DNA of 64,000 bases. It comes from Erythroxylum novogranatense. Its lineage: Eukaryota; Streptophyta; Magnoliopsida; Malpighiales; Erythroxylaceae. The stretch covers positions 26,026,350 through 26,090,349 of the forward strand of contig CM057234.1 in assembly GCA_029891385.1 (NCBI GenBank), given 5' to 3'. Positions 11,561-23,258 of the stretch are shown here, piece after piece. The notes under the pieces were generated by a model. The model saw only the letters and a list, made by a program, of their open reading frames with translations, made no database searches and was not told the origin of the DNA. A program made the translations under genes and the position numbers. How positions within the stretch are numbered: the first letter of the stretch is position 1; each line of letters begins with the position of its first letter.

Positions 11561-13369
11561 GGGAGTCCGAAATCGGAGCTCCATGCCACTAGCGGGCAGC
11601 CGGGAGAAGGCTATATCGAATAGAGACAGTGCACTGACTCACAGAAGGACCTGACCAAACCCACATAACACATATCGAAAACAAAAGTATGCCCGAAGGC
11701 ACTTTTCAAAATTTTGCTTTTCTTCAAATTTTTTTCAACCATTCACATATCCATATAAATTCATGTAACACATCTAATACAAATTACATCATCAATTTGA
11801 TCACGAACCAATCAAATTCACAACAATGTATGCACTAACTTCTTTCAATCATAAAATCAAATTTATTCAGATTCATATTTTCAAATATTCATGCTTAGCT
11901 TAAAATACAATAAATAAACATACTACCCACCTCGAAATGATGCAAGGACCTCGTCCCGATCATCAATTTGACCAAAGCGTCCTTTGTTCTTCCAATTGAA
12001 ATTTAACCTAAACCATAATCATCCAAATTCAACGTCATAAATAACTAAATCCTCAAAATTTATTTCACAATTCATAAAGCCATACTAGCCTCAAGAGATC
12101 TAAATCAAAATTCTCTCATTTTTCCAATTTACAAAATCGGGCCTAAAACCCTACTTCACAATTTTCCAAAATTAATTCAATTCAATCAAGCAATTCCCAA
12201 ACATCAATTCCTCACATATTCAAGCTATTTAAATCTCCAATTTTCACAATTCTAAATTTTCAAAATTGGCCTAAACCAATTTTCACAAATTCAATATCAT
12301 AAAACCAATAATCTTCAAAATTCATATCATAATTCACAAACCTATAATTATACACCAATAATTCACAAATCACAAATTTAAGCCTAAGCATTAATTAATT
12401 TTCATCTAAAATTAAATACAACCTAAAGCATATACATCAAAATTGACTTAAGAAATCTCAAATTCAGCATTAATCCAAGCTCTCTAAAGCAAAAATTTCA
12501 AAAACCCATAATTCCAAACTTTGACATAAACCCCAAATTCATAAAATCAACATAATCATAGCCTAATCTCTTCAATAAACCTTAGAAAACTTAAATTCAT
12601 AATCTTTCCAAGCCATCTAACACAATAAACTCATCAAAAAATTTCAAACTCAACTTTCTCTCTCTTACCATTTTCTTCACCATTTTCGGATTTATTGAGC
12701 TCCAAAACAAGTTTCCTTCTTCTTCCATGTCTTCACCTTGAAAACCACCGCAATCGTGCTTAAAAACCCCTGGAAAAACCGACTTGCTTCATCCTTCTTC
12801 TACTTTCCTTCCACGGCCGATTCCTTCCCTTCTTTCTTCTCCAACGTTTCTTCTTCTTTTCTCTTGATTTTTCGTGAGCTTTCTGCTGCTTTAAATGGGT
12901 AAAAAAGACAGCTATAGTTGAGTTTAAGGCCAGGTCATTAAATGGGAGTAAATGACCTAAATGCCCCTTCATTTAAGTTAACCTCCAACATTTACCTGAT
13001 AACTTGCGTCCTATTTTTGAGTGGCTAATTGACATAATTTGGACAAACTTTCTTCTTTAAAATTGTTCCTCTAGATCATACGAATCCAACGCCATAAGAA
13101 TCAACTCAATTGGAGTTGTACAGCTCCCAAATTTTGCAAAATACTGAACCATGTTCAGAAAATTATCCAACTTATAACTTATAACCAATTCTCTTACTTT
13201 GGTTCAATCAATCTCTTTCCATTTAATCTCCTAAAAATCATAATTCTTCATAAAATGAAATTAATTGTCTTAGGAATCCAACGCTTTGAGAATCAAATCA
13301 ATCGAATGTCGGACGAAGGAATTATAAGCAAAAGATTACAAAAGGGATCAGATTAAAAACAAAGTAACT

Positions 13370-14100
13370 GAACTTGAAAACCAAACTTTTGAAAAATCAT
13401 ATCTCTCGATCCCGAACTCAGAATTTGACAAATTTGGTGTCAATAAAAAGATCAAAGGAAGCTCTACAACTTCCCTGAAGTACTCAAAATCAAATTAGGT
13501 CTCAAAAGAGGTCAAAAACTCAATCAAAGATTCCGTCCAAATCAGCTTTTCTTAAAAGACTTCCAATTTTTAATCGCTCATAACTCCTAGCCCCGATATC
13601 GAAAAATTGCAAACTTTATATCAATGGAAAGATAAAAATATCATCTAAAACTTTCATGAAGACCACTTACTCTAATTCAAACTAAATTCGTACGACGAGT
13701 GTCGTCGAAGGATAGAACACACAAATATATACTTAATAGCAATTTCAAAACAAAGCATATCTTCGAAAAATCATATCTCTCAATCCCGACATCGAAAAAT
13801 AGCAAACTTTATGTCCACAAAAAAACTCTCGATAGAGGCTACAATTTCTATGTTGATCATTTTCTCGAATTTTGCCTAAATCAAAAAGTCAACTTTTTTT
13901 TCAAAAAGTCAAACTCTAAGCGAACTTTGACTGATCATAACTCTCACTTCCGATATCGAAAAATATCAAACTTTATGGCTACAGAAAGCTCTTGACATAA
14001 ACTACAAGTTTTCAGAAGACAATTTTCTCAAATTTTGCCTCAGACAAAAAGTCAACTATCTCAAGTCAAACTTTCTATCTCCAAAAGTCAATTTTCTTAA
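13370..14100 (-). repeat. Degenerate ~181-bp modules in family-B solo LTR
   Basis: The same phrase order as at 7070-7894. 'catgaag' or its decayed forms occur at 13474, 13655, about 13849 and about 14012 (steps 181, 194, 163). The slot next to the first module, which holds a GC-rich array in the outer copy, is empty here. Confidence 0.65.
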
Positions 14101-14359
14101 AAAAAAATTTCAAATTCTCTCACTTTCTTTCTTTATTTCTTGATTTTCCACTCCCATTTCAATTAACTCATTCTCTTTCCTCTCATAATCCATATAACTT
14201 CATTCAAATATCAAAGTCCTCAAAACTAAACAATTCTTTTCTCATAATTTTTTTAATTTCAGCAAATTTTCTTAAATTCATAAATTGTCTCACCAATTTC
14301 TTTCTCATTAATATTCATTTTAATATTTCTAATTATCATCAAAAGTTCGGGGTCCAACA

Positions 14360-14922
14360 CTTTTAATGCCTTACAAATTGATTTTGAAGAAGCTATTGAA
14401 ATTAACAAAAATTTGAGAAAGAAAATAAGGGAATTAGTTGCTAAAAATAGTTCTTTACATGAGACTATTGATGATTTGGATTGTCCTAAGGAAGATCATT
14501 CTGCATGCCTTGCTGAAAAGGAAAATCTTATTTGTGAGCTTGATAGACTTAGAAAGGAATTTTCCTATGTGGTTGGAAAATTTGCTAATGGAAATGAAAA
14601 GTTTGAAAAGATGTTTTCTTTACAAAGATATTCAATTTCTAAACATGGTCTAGGATATGATCCTTTTGATAGAGATTGTTCTTTAATTTCCAAATTTACT
14701 AAGGATGGAAAAGTTGCAAAATGTGCTAGATGCTTGAAAGATGGTCATATGGAAATTGCTTGTAAAAGTATTAGGAGATGTATCAATGTTAAGAAAATTT
14801 GGGTGATTAAAGGTACCACACCTCCCAATGTAGTTTATGTTGCTAACCAAAATGGACCCAAAATGGCTTGGGTACCTATAAGAAGAAAGGATGTTTCTAT
14901 TGTAGGTACAAGCAAGGGATGA
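14360..14922 (+). pseudogene. gag: Sirevirus 1 gag, 3' part, with second zinc knuckle
   Basis: Continues gag after the nested solo LTR. An open frame runs to TGA at 14920-14922. It contains a coiled-coil-like segment rich in Lys, Glu and Leu (about 14400-14570) and a CX2C motif with His (CARCLKDGHMEIAC, CX2CX4HX4C at about 14722-14763). It ends ...GTSKG. The pol frame begins 17 nt earlier in the +1 frame, exactly as in copy 2. This segment itself has no stop and corresponds to 48250-48438 on the minus strand in the second copy, where the upstream part is more broken. Confidence 0.85.
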
Positions 14923-17900
14923 AAAACCATCAAGCACTTGGTACATTGATAGTGGATGTTCAAGGCACATGAGTGGAGACAAGAACCTATTTGCAGAAAT
15001 TAAACCAAAGAATCAAGGTTATGTCACTTTTGGAGACAACAACAAAGGTAAAGTCATTGGTATTGGTAAAGTGGGTAAGGAACATTTGCCTACCATTGAC
15101 AATGTTTTGCTTGTTGATGGTTTGAAACATAATTTGTTAAGTGTTTCTCAACTATGTGATATGAATTTTAATGTAGTTTTTGAATCATCACATTGCATGG
15201 TTAAGAAGGATGGTCATGTTGCTTTCATTGGTCTGAGACATGGAAATACATACATTGTTGATTTACATGATGATAGTTCTTTTAATGAAAAGTGTTTGGT
15301 GACATTAGAAGAAAATGCATTTTTATGACATAGAAAATTAGGACATGCTCCTTTGCCTTTAATTTCTAAGCTTTCAAAAAAATGACATTGTGAGAGGTTT
15401 GCCTAAGATAAAATTTGTTAAAGATCATTTGTGTGAATCCTGTTTAAAAGGCAAACATGTTAGAGAATCTTTCAAACCAAAGAAAGAAATTTGCACATCT
15501 AGAATTCTTGAACTTATTCATATGGATTTGATTGGACCATCTAGACATGCTAGTCTTAGTGGTAAATTGTATGTCCTTGTTATTGTGGATGATTTTTCTA
15601 GATTTACTTGGGTGAGATTTCTTGCAAATAAAAGTGATACTTTTAACGAATTTACTAAGTGGTGTAGGTTGGTTCAAAATAAGAAGAATTTGACAATTGT
15701 TGCTATTAGAACAGATCATGGAGGTGAATTTGAGTGTGAACCATTTGAAAATCTTTACGACAAATATGGAATGGAGCACAATTTCTCAACACCAAGAACA
15801 CCACAATAAAATGGTGTAGTAGAAAGGAAGAATCGCTCTCTTGAAGAAATGAGTAGAACTATATTAAATGAGTACAATCTTCCTAAATCATTTTGGGCGG
15901 AAGCAATCAATACCGCGTGCTATGTCATCAATAGGGTGCATTTACGAAGAGATAAAAATAAGACACCATACGAGCTTTGGAAAGGTAAGAAACCCAATAT
16001 TTCTTATTTTCATCATTTTGGTTGTAAAGTTTTTATTCATAATAATAGAAAGAACAATTTAGGAAAATTTGATTCAAAATCTGATGTTGGTGTGTTTATT
16101 GGTTATTCTCAAACTAGTAAGGCTTTTAGAGTTTATAATAATAGGACTAAGTGTGTTGAAGAAAGTATTCATGTTAAATTTGATGATATGATATCACCCT
16201 CGAGAAAGGTTTGTTTTGATGATGATGCAGGAAATTCAAGAAATAGAGTTGAAGAAATTGAATCTAAGATTGAGGAATTGAAGTTAGATGAAGAAAATCA
16301 TGTACCCAATATTAAAACATGGGCAAAAGCAAAGAATCATCCTATGGAGCAAGTAATTGATGATTTGAATGATGGTTTAAGAACCAGGAGAAATGTCTAT
16401 GAGAATATGAGCAATTCAACCTTCATCTCATTAGTAGAACCCAAGATTATAAAAGAAGCTCTTGAAGACGAGAATTGGCTACTAGCTATGCAAGAAGAGC
16501 TTAATCAATTCAAGAGGAATAATGTATGGGATTTGGTAGCTCCACCAAAGGACAAGACTATTATTGGAGTCAAGTGGGTAAATCGGATAAAATATGATGA
16601 GAATGGTGAAGCGATTAAGAATAAATCAAGGTTAGTAGCTCAAGGATTTTATCAAGAAGAAGGACTTGATTATAATGAGACATATGCTCCTGTAGCTCGA
16701 TTGGAAGCAATTAGACTGTTATGTGCTTTTGCGTCACATAAAAGGATAAAATTAAATCAAATGGACCTTAAGAGCGCATTTCTCAATGGATACATTCAAG
16801 AGGAAGTTTATGTCAAACAACCACAAGGATTTGAAGATCATGAACATCCGGATTATGTCTACAAACTCAAGAAGGCACTCTATGGGTTAAAGCAAGCACC
16901 TAGAGCCTGATATGAAAGGTTAAGTACTTTTCTAACTCAACATGGGTATGTTCGTGGTAAGATTGATAATACTTTGTTCATTAAACATGTTGATCAAGAT
17001 ATGCTCATTTGTCAAATATATGTTGATGATATTGTGTTTGGTGCCACTAATGAATTTATGTGCAAAGAATTTAGTGATTTAATGCAAAGTAAATTTGAAA
17101 TGAGTATGATGGGGGAACTCAAGTTCTTTCTTGGATTGCAAATCAAGCAACTCAAAAATGGCATCTTCATTCACCAATCTAAGTATACCAAGGAGCTTCT
17201 AAAGAAGTTCAAAATAAAAGGATGCAAAGTGGCAACAACACCAATGGCAACAAATGTGGTCTTCGAGAAATATGAACATGAAGAAGATGTTGATCAAAAA
17301 CTCTATAGAGGTATGATCGGCTCTCTTTTGTATTTAACTGCTTCAAGACCTGATATTATGTTTTCCACTTGTCTTTGTGCTAGATTTCGATCTAGTCCTA
17401 AAATTTCTCATTTGAGTGCTTGCAAAAGAATTTTTAGATATTTGAGTAGAACTGTTAATCATGGTTTATGGTATCCCAGTTGTGAATCATTTGATTTATA
17501 TGCTTTTAGTGATGCTGATCATGGTGGCTGTAGGATCGATAGAAAAAGCACTAGTGGCTTGTGTCATTTCGTAGGATCATCTTTGATATCTTGGGCTAGT
17601 AAAAAGCAAGTTAGTGTAGCTATTTCCACTGCTGAATTTGAATATGTAGCAGCTAAGAGTGCATGTGCCCAAGTTCTTTGGATTAAACATCAATTACTTG
17701 ACTATGGTATTGTAGTTAAAAATATTCCTATTTATTGTGATAATACCAGTGCAATTTGTTTGAGTACAAATCCAATTCGGCATAGTAGAACAAAGCATAT
17801 AGAAATTAGACATCACTTCATCCGTGATCATTGTTTAAAAGGTGACATTTGCTTGAAGCATGTATCATCTAGTGACCAATTAGCTAATATTTTTACTAAA

Positions 17901-17972
17901 CCTCTTAAGGAAGATGTGTTTGTGAATATTAAATTGAAACTAGGCATGTGTGATTTAAATTCCTTTGGTTGA
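14906..17972 (+). pseudogene. pol: Sirevirus 1 pol: protease, integrase, RT, RNase H (broken)
   Basis: Encodes the enzymes for polyprotein cleavage, cDNA synthesis and integration. In order: protease with DSG (WYIDSGCSRHM, about 14940); GAG-pre-integrase HRKLGHA; integrase core with the first Asp in HMDLIGP, the second in RTDHGGEF and Glu in GVVERKN; RT with YVDD (about 17020); RNase H with SDADHGG and the STAEFEYVA block. The frame opens at 14906 after a TAG. Lesions: TGA at 15326 (Trp in copy 2), an extra A pair in the run 15376-15382 that shifts frame, TAA at 15807 (Gln in copy 2) and TGA at 16908 (Trp in copy 2). The RT and RNase H parts are otherwise long and open. Copia order is clear. 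Confidence 0.93.
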
Positions 17973-18191
17973 ATTTGTTTTTGACTACATTTATTAATAT
18001 ATCAAATGGTCAAATTATGAGGCAAATGTGCAATTACATCTGAAGATTCCATCATCATGATTTACACTTGGACTGAAATATGAATGATTTGGAGTTTTGG
18101 ACTGAATGTTATGTTCTGTAATGACTTTGCATTTATTTGTGTTTATGATCTGCCATTGCGACTATTTTTCATATTGGTTTTTGATTATGAC

Positions 18192-18450
18192 AAAAAGGGG
18201 GAGTAATATTGGAAATTGATAATTGGTATCCTTTAGTCACAGTCACTTAATTAAGGGGGAGTGTGTTACAATTTGAGACTATCTTGATTTCAACTTTTCT
18301 GTTTATACAATTCTTACAAGGTTATTAAATTCATTGGTTTATTAATTAAGGGGGAGACAAACTAACCATCGAGACAAGGGATTAAAAACCTTGATCAAGT
18401 TTATTGTTTTCAATTTCTAAATATTTTGTCATTATCAAAAACGGGGAGAT
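18192..18450 (+). other. Multiple polypurine tracts before Sirevirus 1 3' LTR
   Basis: AAAAAGGGGGAG at 18192-18203, AAGGGGGAG at 18253-18261, AAGGGGGAG at 18348-18356 and the terminal tract AAAACGGGGAGAT ending at 18450, immediately before TGTTGGACC. Repeated PPTs are a recognised Sirevirus trait; the last one primes plus-strand synthesis. The 17973-18450 stretch holds nothing else I recognise. Confidence 0.85.
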
Positions 18451-19573
18451 TGTTGGACCAATGGTGGTTGACAAATTAAATTCCTTTATGTTTTGATAAT
18501 AATAAAATATATAGAATTAGTTAAGAAATTATTTCAGGTAATTTGGATTCAAATACATCAAGACTACATCAATCTTGAATTGGAAAGACATAAATCAAGG
18601 TGAAATCAAGAAGGAAATAATCTTCATCATGTTAGAGACATTAATAATGAAGATTATAGAAGATTTGATTATATATTACCTTTGAAGTAACATAAGTCGA
18701 CTAGTACATCATAAGTCGACTAATATATCAAGATCAGTCAGGTTGAGAACAACATAAGTCAACTAGAACATCATAAGTCGACTAATATATGAAGATCTAT
18801 CAGGTTGAGAACAACACAAGTCGACAAATAGTCCATAAGTCGACTTATCGAAGGCCACAAGTCGATTTACACTGCATAAGTCGACTTATAGAAGAGCGGA
18901 GATAAAGATTTATGAAAATCGTTGTTACAAGTCGACTTACACACCACGACAAGTCGACTTATGAGTACAGCAAACTGACTCTGACGAAGTCAATTAGTCA
19001 CAAATGGAGAGGAGAATATTAAGGAACGGTCATAAAAATCATGCAACGGCTAGAATGTGTTCCAACGTCTATTTTGTTCTAAATATAAGAGTGGATGATC
19101 AAGGGAGAATACAACTGAAGTTCCATAAGCAAAAGACTCCTCTATTTCTCCAAATTTGCTGACTATTGCTCTTAGCTCATTTTCATATCTGTATTGAGCA
19201 CTATTCTTTCTTTATCTCATTATCTTTGTAAGTTGAGTGATTATTGAAAAGTCACTAGTGTGGTAGGATTTGTGCCGGAAAACAAATCGTTTGTAAAGGC
19301 GACTTGAGCTGGAAGTCAAGTGGTATTGTAAGAGTTCACACTAAACTAAAAAGTGTGCAATAAAGTGGTTTGCAAAATCCTAAGTGGGAGCTTAGGTAGA
19401 GGACGTAGGTCTTAGCACCGAACCTCTATAAAAACAGTGTTTGCTCTTCTTCCCTACTCTTTATATTTAAATTTGGTTAAATTATTTTTGTGTGAATTAA
19501 CTTCTAATTTTATTGTAGAAAATTACAAAAAAGCTTTAAAGATATATTCAACCCCCCTTCTAGATCATTTACA
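18451..19573 (+). repeat. Sirevirus 1 3' LTR
   Basis: TGTTGGACCAATGG to ATTTACA, 1123 bp, the same length as the 5' LTR. The palindrome array is at 18693-18961 (about ten AAGTCGACTT-type copies), followed by a TATAAGAG box near 19085. Confidence 0.95.
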
Positions 19574-19989
19574 ACAGAAACTACAACTTTCATGAAGATC
19601 ATTTGATCCAATTCTGCCTAGATCAAACCAGAAAAATTCATAAAGTTTCAGATCCAAATTGCCATTTTCTGCTACTATTCATCCTCAAAATTTCAGATTT
19701 TCAATTCTCCAAAATCTAACACTTTCATTATTCATTTCTTGCTTTTCAATTCCATTCAAAACAATTCATTCACTATCAATTCCATTTACACTCAAAACAC
19801 CATTTTAGGCCATAATTAATCATAACCATCACTAACAAAAGCATACACACATTTTACCAATCTTAATCTCATATAATCATTCACATTCTTAAATTTTCTT
19901 TTTCTTTGCAAATGAATAATTCACCATAAATTCCTCATTTAATGTCAATTGATAATTTTAAAATTTCAAGGAAAGTTCGGGGTCCAATA

Positions 19990-20482
19990 GGCAAGGTTAG
20001 TAATAATATATAAGATACATTTTTACAAGAGTTGTTATTTAATGGATTTAGGATAAGCACATTCTAAGTTCAGTTAATTTGTTTGGTAACTCAAGGTTAA
20101 CTAAATTTAAATGGGATCCTAGAATACTAAAAAGAATAGAATAATCTTCCTGAATAGTAGTGAGGGCTACTATTTTGAATAAAATAATAGGAGTAACCAA
20201 ATATATTATTAAATTCTTAATGTTATTTGGTAGTCAAAGCATATAGTCAATTACCTGCTTTCTTACAATGATATTTTGTTCTTGGTGGAATTTACCTTGT
20301 TTATTATGGCAGATATTAAATTAGTGAACCAAATTTCTTAGATATAGGTTAAGTTTGAGAAGAGTTCTCAAAATTAGATAAACAAGGTTAAATTTCTATT
20401 TTGCAATTTTGTTATTAATCCATGTTGAGAATTTGGCGTTAAAATTTTAAAGATGTGTTAAAATAATATGGATGATAAAATG
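19990..20482. other. AT-rich spacer left of the Tekay-like element
   Basis: No open frame, tandem repeat or LTR edge seen. Before the Tekay-like insertion it was contiguous with 32614 onwards, as shown by the AAATG duplication. Possibly old transposon or host DNA. Confidence 0.5.
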
Positions 20483-21283
20483 TGTAACATCCCCTCTCCT
20501 ATAGGAAGGGCATTTTGGTAATTAGGATGGGTTCGGGATATTAAATTATATCTCGGCATGCACATACATCTCTATAATTACTGATTGGTTGCACATGCAC
20601 ATAGTATACATGCATTCATGACATTTTCCGGCTTAGGTTTTAAATTGAACTTCTGTGTGAAGTTAATGGAGTAATTGAGTTTGAAAAATTATTTGGACTG
20701 CACCATTAATTGTTTTACATTTTTAGGGATTTTTAGGAATTTTTCTGGATTTTCCGAGACAATTTTGACCGGTAAAATCGCCAATTGGCTTAATCGTCGA
20801 TTCTTGGTAGCAAAGATTGCTACCCAATGGTACAAGAATATGGGGTATATTATTTTGGGACTGAAAGTAAGGTTATTAGAGTTAAATGGAGTAAAATTTT
20901 AGATCGGATTAATTAACTAATATTTTGACTTTTCAAATAATAAAAAAAGAAAGAAGAAAAGGAGCCAATTACATGTTGCCATCTAAAAGCAACATTAATG
21001 CTTCTTTTCATTGTTCTGAACGTGTAAGTGTTTAAAGGAAGGATAAATGGTTAGACATTTTGGTTATCTCATCCGAAACTCTTACAACTTAAACTCTTCA
21101 TAAAACCATCGACTTTGTTTGCTCTTTACTCATCTTTCTTCATACCTTTAAGCTATCATCTTTGATTCCATCAAAGCTAGATGATGATGAGTATGGTACA
21201 TGCTTGGGAAGGAAAGGTAGTTGAGACCTTGGTGTAGGATTTAGAAGTTGGTTCTTGTAGGTTTGAAGGAGATTTGGTGTTAG

Positions 21284-21289
21284 GTAAGT
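21284..21289 (+). promoter_or_regulatory. Candidate splice donor in Tekay-like 5' LTR
   Basis: TTAG followed by GTAAGTTTT matches the donor consensus. The same site is at 29643 in the 3' LTR, and a homologous TTAG-GTAAGAAT lies at 55358 on the minus strand. A weak TATA-like TCATAAAACC is at 21098-21107. Confidence 0.45.
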
Positions 21290-21719
21290 TTTCATTTAAG
21301 GGTTGAGTTTTTAAATGAGGTTTGCATATGGAATTTAATGCTGCCAATTTTTCAGTGTTAGCCCTAGTGTATGTATGACTGTAGTGATATTTAATTTGAA
21401 TTTATTTTGATGTCTAATGAGGTGAAAAAGGTATTGAAAGTGATTGAACTAAGGTTAGCCTTGAGTCTGGAAAATTGGAATTTGAATTGATGTTACTGTT
21501 TTATTCATAACTTATAGTATAGAAATGCAAATGAGGTAAAGTTAGTGGCTACTGAAACTTTGGGATGTTGGCTTCAATTTAGTGTGAAATAGGTGTTGTT
21601 GAATTTCAATGATAGAAGGGTGAATTTTGCATGGAAAGTTGCTGTTCCATTGACCTATGAACAGTAACCGCAACATAATAACTGAGTTTTGTTGATTTTA
21701 TGAATTAATTGAGATGGAA

Positions 21720-22560
21720 TTAGGAGAATGATCTTCATGGAAGTTGTAGCATATATGATTATCTTTCCATTGCCTCTGATCTTGCTATTTTCGAGTTGTA
21801 TGTTAGGAGATATGACCTGATTACTGATGACTGTTTTCATGCATTGGCTGAAACCTAGCTGGATTGGCACATTTAGTGCATTTTCGGGTTTGGAGGAATT
21901 TTAGGAATTTTGTGACTTGATTTGGGGTTTGCATTGTACTGAAGAGTTTTAGATATCAGATTGATCTTGAAAATGGTATATGGCTTATAAGTTTTGGAGG
22001 TCAGATGTGGGAAATATGGAATTTCAAAATCTGGACCTACATTGTGATATTAAGTGTTGTTTAGGTCAGACACTTGCATGACAGATTTGAAAATGTTAGA
22101 GGCTGAATTGGAGTTTGGTTATTTCAGGAAGAATTGAAGTTTGGGATTCTATCTTTTCAGGGGTATAAAGCTCTGATTTTAATGACTTGTCTACAGGGAG
22201 TTATGTTGGTTATAAATTTACTGCTCAAATTGCATGGTTTCAGGGACAGTAACATTGAGTGAATTAATTGACTTGGTTTGCAATAGAATTTGAATTTGGG
22301 TTGTTCATGAAAGTTGTAGAGGACATTGTGAACTTATTGACCATATTTTTGTGGTAATTTATTACTGAAGAATATGTGAGTTGTGAAATTGTTAATGTAC
22401 TGCCCTGTGTTAGTTGAGAATTGAGTAGGCAGAAGGTTTGATGGGATTTTTGACATTCTTAGGGTTGGAATTGATTTTTATGGTCTTCTTGAGAGTTGTA
22501 GAGCTTTTCATAAGCTTTCCAATGAGGTATAGTGGGTATTTTTCTGAGTTGTGTGCTTAA
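21720..22560 (+). repeat. Degenerate ~181-bp modules in Tekay-like 5' LTR
   Basis: Same phrase as in the minus-strand LTRs, read on this strand as 'ttcatgaaagttgtag' and 'tttccaatgaggtata'. The last two landmarks, at 22306 and 22488, are 182 bp apart; an earlier one lies at 21736. Units are more eroded than at 53880-54760. Confidence 0.5.
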
Positions 22561-22620
22561 AGTTAGAAGTTGGAAGTTAAGTTTGTAATCTGGAAAGAAG
22601 GAAAGCAAGAGAAGGGGTCA

Positions 22621-22788
22621 CCTCATGAGGCGACAAGTCGCCTCATGGAGGCGAGACAGGCTCGCCATCTCGCGAGGGCGAGATTGCGCCTCATGAGGGC
22701 GAGCATTAGGGGTCGGGTCGCGAGGGGCGCCCGCCCATGACTGCGAGAGGCGATTTCGCCTCGCGTCGATATATATATATATATATAT
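22621..22788. repeat. CG-rich palindromic array and TA run, 5' LTR
   Basis: Repeats of cctcgcgagggcga and its variants, many self-complementary, followed directly by a (TA)n run from 22769. Four CGCG cores of the 3' LTR array are CATG here (22624, 22644, 22692, 22736), while three others are unchanged. Confidence 0.85.
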
Positions 22789-23190
22789 TTTTATTTTTAT
22801 TTTGATTATTATTTGATATTAATTGGTAAAATTGTTCTTTGTCAATTACTTTCCGTCCGACGTCCGATCGACCTAATTCCAGAGGCATCGGATTGGTTGA
22901 ATATTTAATTTCATTTTTCGAGAAAACGGAATTTTAGGCGGAATTGGACGTAGCCCTATCGATTTTAACTTGTAAACACTGCTTTATTTAATTGGGGACC
23001 TATAGAGGTCCGAATTGCGCACCGTCAGCGCCTATGGATTTCTAATTTTTCATCGAATTTTATTATGAGGAAATATTGGATTAGGGCCGGGATTTGCCAT
23101 GAACATGCATTATACATATTTTACTGATTTCATGTGCATTGTTTAATCATTTACACAAATGGTAATAGTTATTCATTTAATTTGTTATAG

Positions 23191-23258
23191 AGGCTCCAGT
23201 GGACCATCGTTCCACAGATTTGGCAGAGACTTCCCGGCGTTAGCGTGGAAGTTGTTAG
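23191..23258 (+). other. Candidate LTR mini-exon, 68 nt
   Basis: Preceded by ATTTGTTATAG and followed by GTGAGTAAC after GTTAG. Its sequence aligns with the block at 53356-53423 (minus), sharing 'cacaga', 'gagacttcc' and a 'ttagc...gaag' tail, and both keep AG before and GTGAG after. The distal acceptor is TTATTTTTCAG at 23869-23879. Confidence 0.5.

Larger units (their letters stand above)
10194..14359 (-). mobile_element. Solo LTR, family B (minus strand), TSD CTTTT
   Basis: The plus-strand edges are TGTTGGGACCC at 10194 and GGGGTCCAACA ending at 14359. Flanks 10189-10193 and 14360-14364 are both CTTTT. Length is 4166 bp with no internal region. Removing it with one TSD rejoins the Sirevirus gag reading ...RDSF NALQIDF..., which agrees with copy 2 near 48800. 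Contents are a 47-bp duplication (11467-11560), AT-rich sequence from 11650 to 12660, a donor-like GTAAG (12668-12664, minus), and ~181-bp modules (13370-14100). No open frame in it resembles a protein. Being inside Sirevirus 1, it is younger than that element. Confidence 0.95.
7895..19573 (+). mobile_element. Sirevirus-like Ty1/copia element 1, with nested solo LTR, TSD ACAGA
   Basis: The LTRs are 7895-9017 and 18451-19573, each 1123 bp, starting TGTT and ending TTTACA. ACAGA flanks both ends (7890-7894 and 19574-19578). Order is PBS, gag, protease, integrase, reverse transcriptase (RT), RNase H, then several PPT-like runs, which is copia order. Without the nested LTR at 10194-14359 it is about 7.5 kb, close to the 7.3-kb second copy at 43669-51000. 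Sirevirus assignment rests on the multiple aagggggag tracts before the 3' LTR and the gag and pol style. Several nonsense codons and one frameshift make it non-autonomous. It sits in the outer family-B LTR. Confidence 0.93.
1..19989 (-). mobile_element. Family-B LTR (minus strand), interrupted by two younger insertions
   Basis: In its own orientation this LTR starts at 19989, where the edge reads ggggtccaata (the usual CA end decayed to TA), and runs leftwards to about position 1. Its pieces are 1-790, 4413-7894 and 19579-19989; the gaps hold a solo LTR (791-4407) and a Sirevirus (7895-19573). It is recognised by co-linear similarity to the complete family-B LTR at 10194-14359: both share the stretch before 'ggtataaatttttt' (near 290 and 10480), a 47-bp duplication, 'gatgaaagggggtgagc', and ~181-bp modules. 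With insertions removed about 4.7 kb remains, against 4.17 kb for the other copy. The left end is probably just outside the window. No PPT lies next to 19989, so it is a 5' LTR or a solo LTR. I found no coding sequence of its own. Confidence 0.8.
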
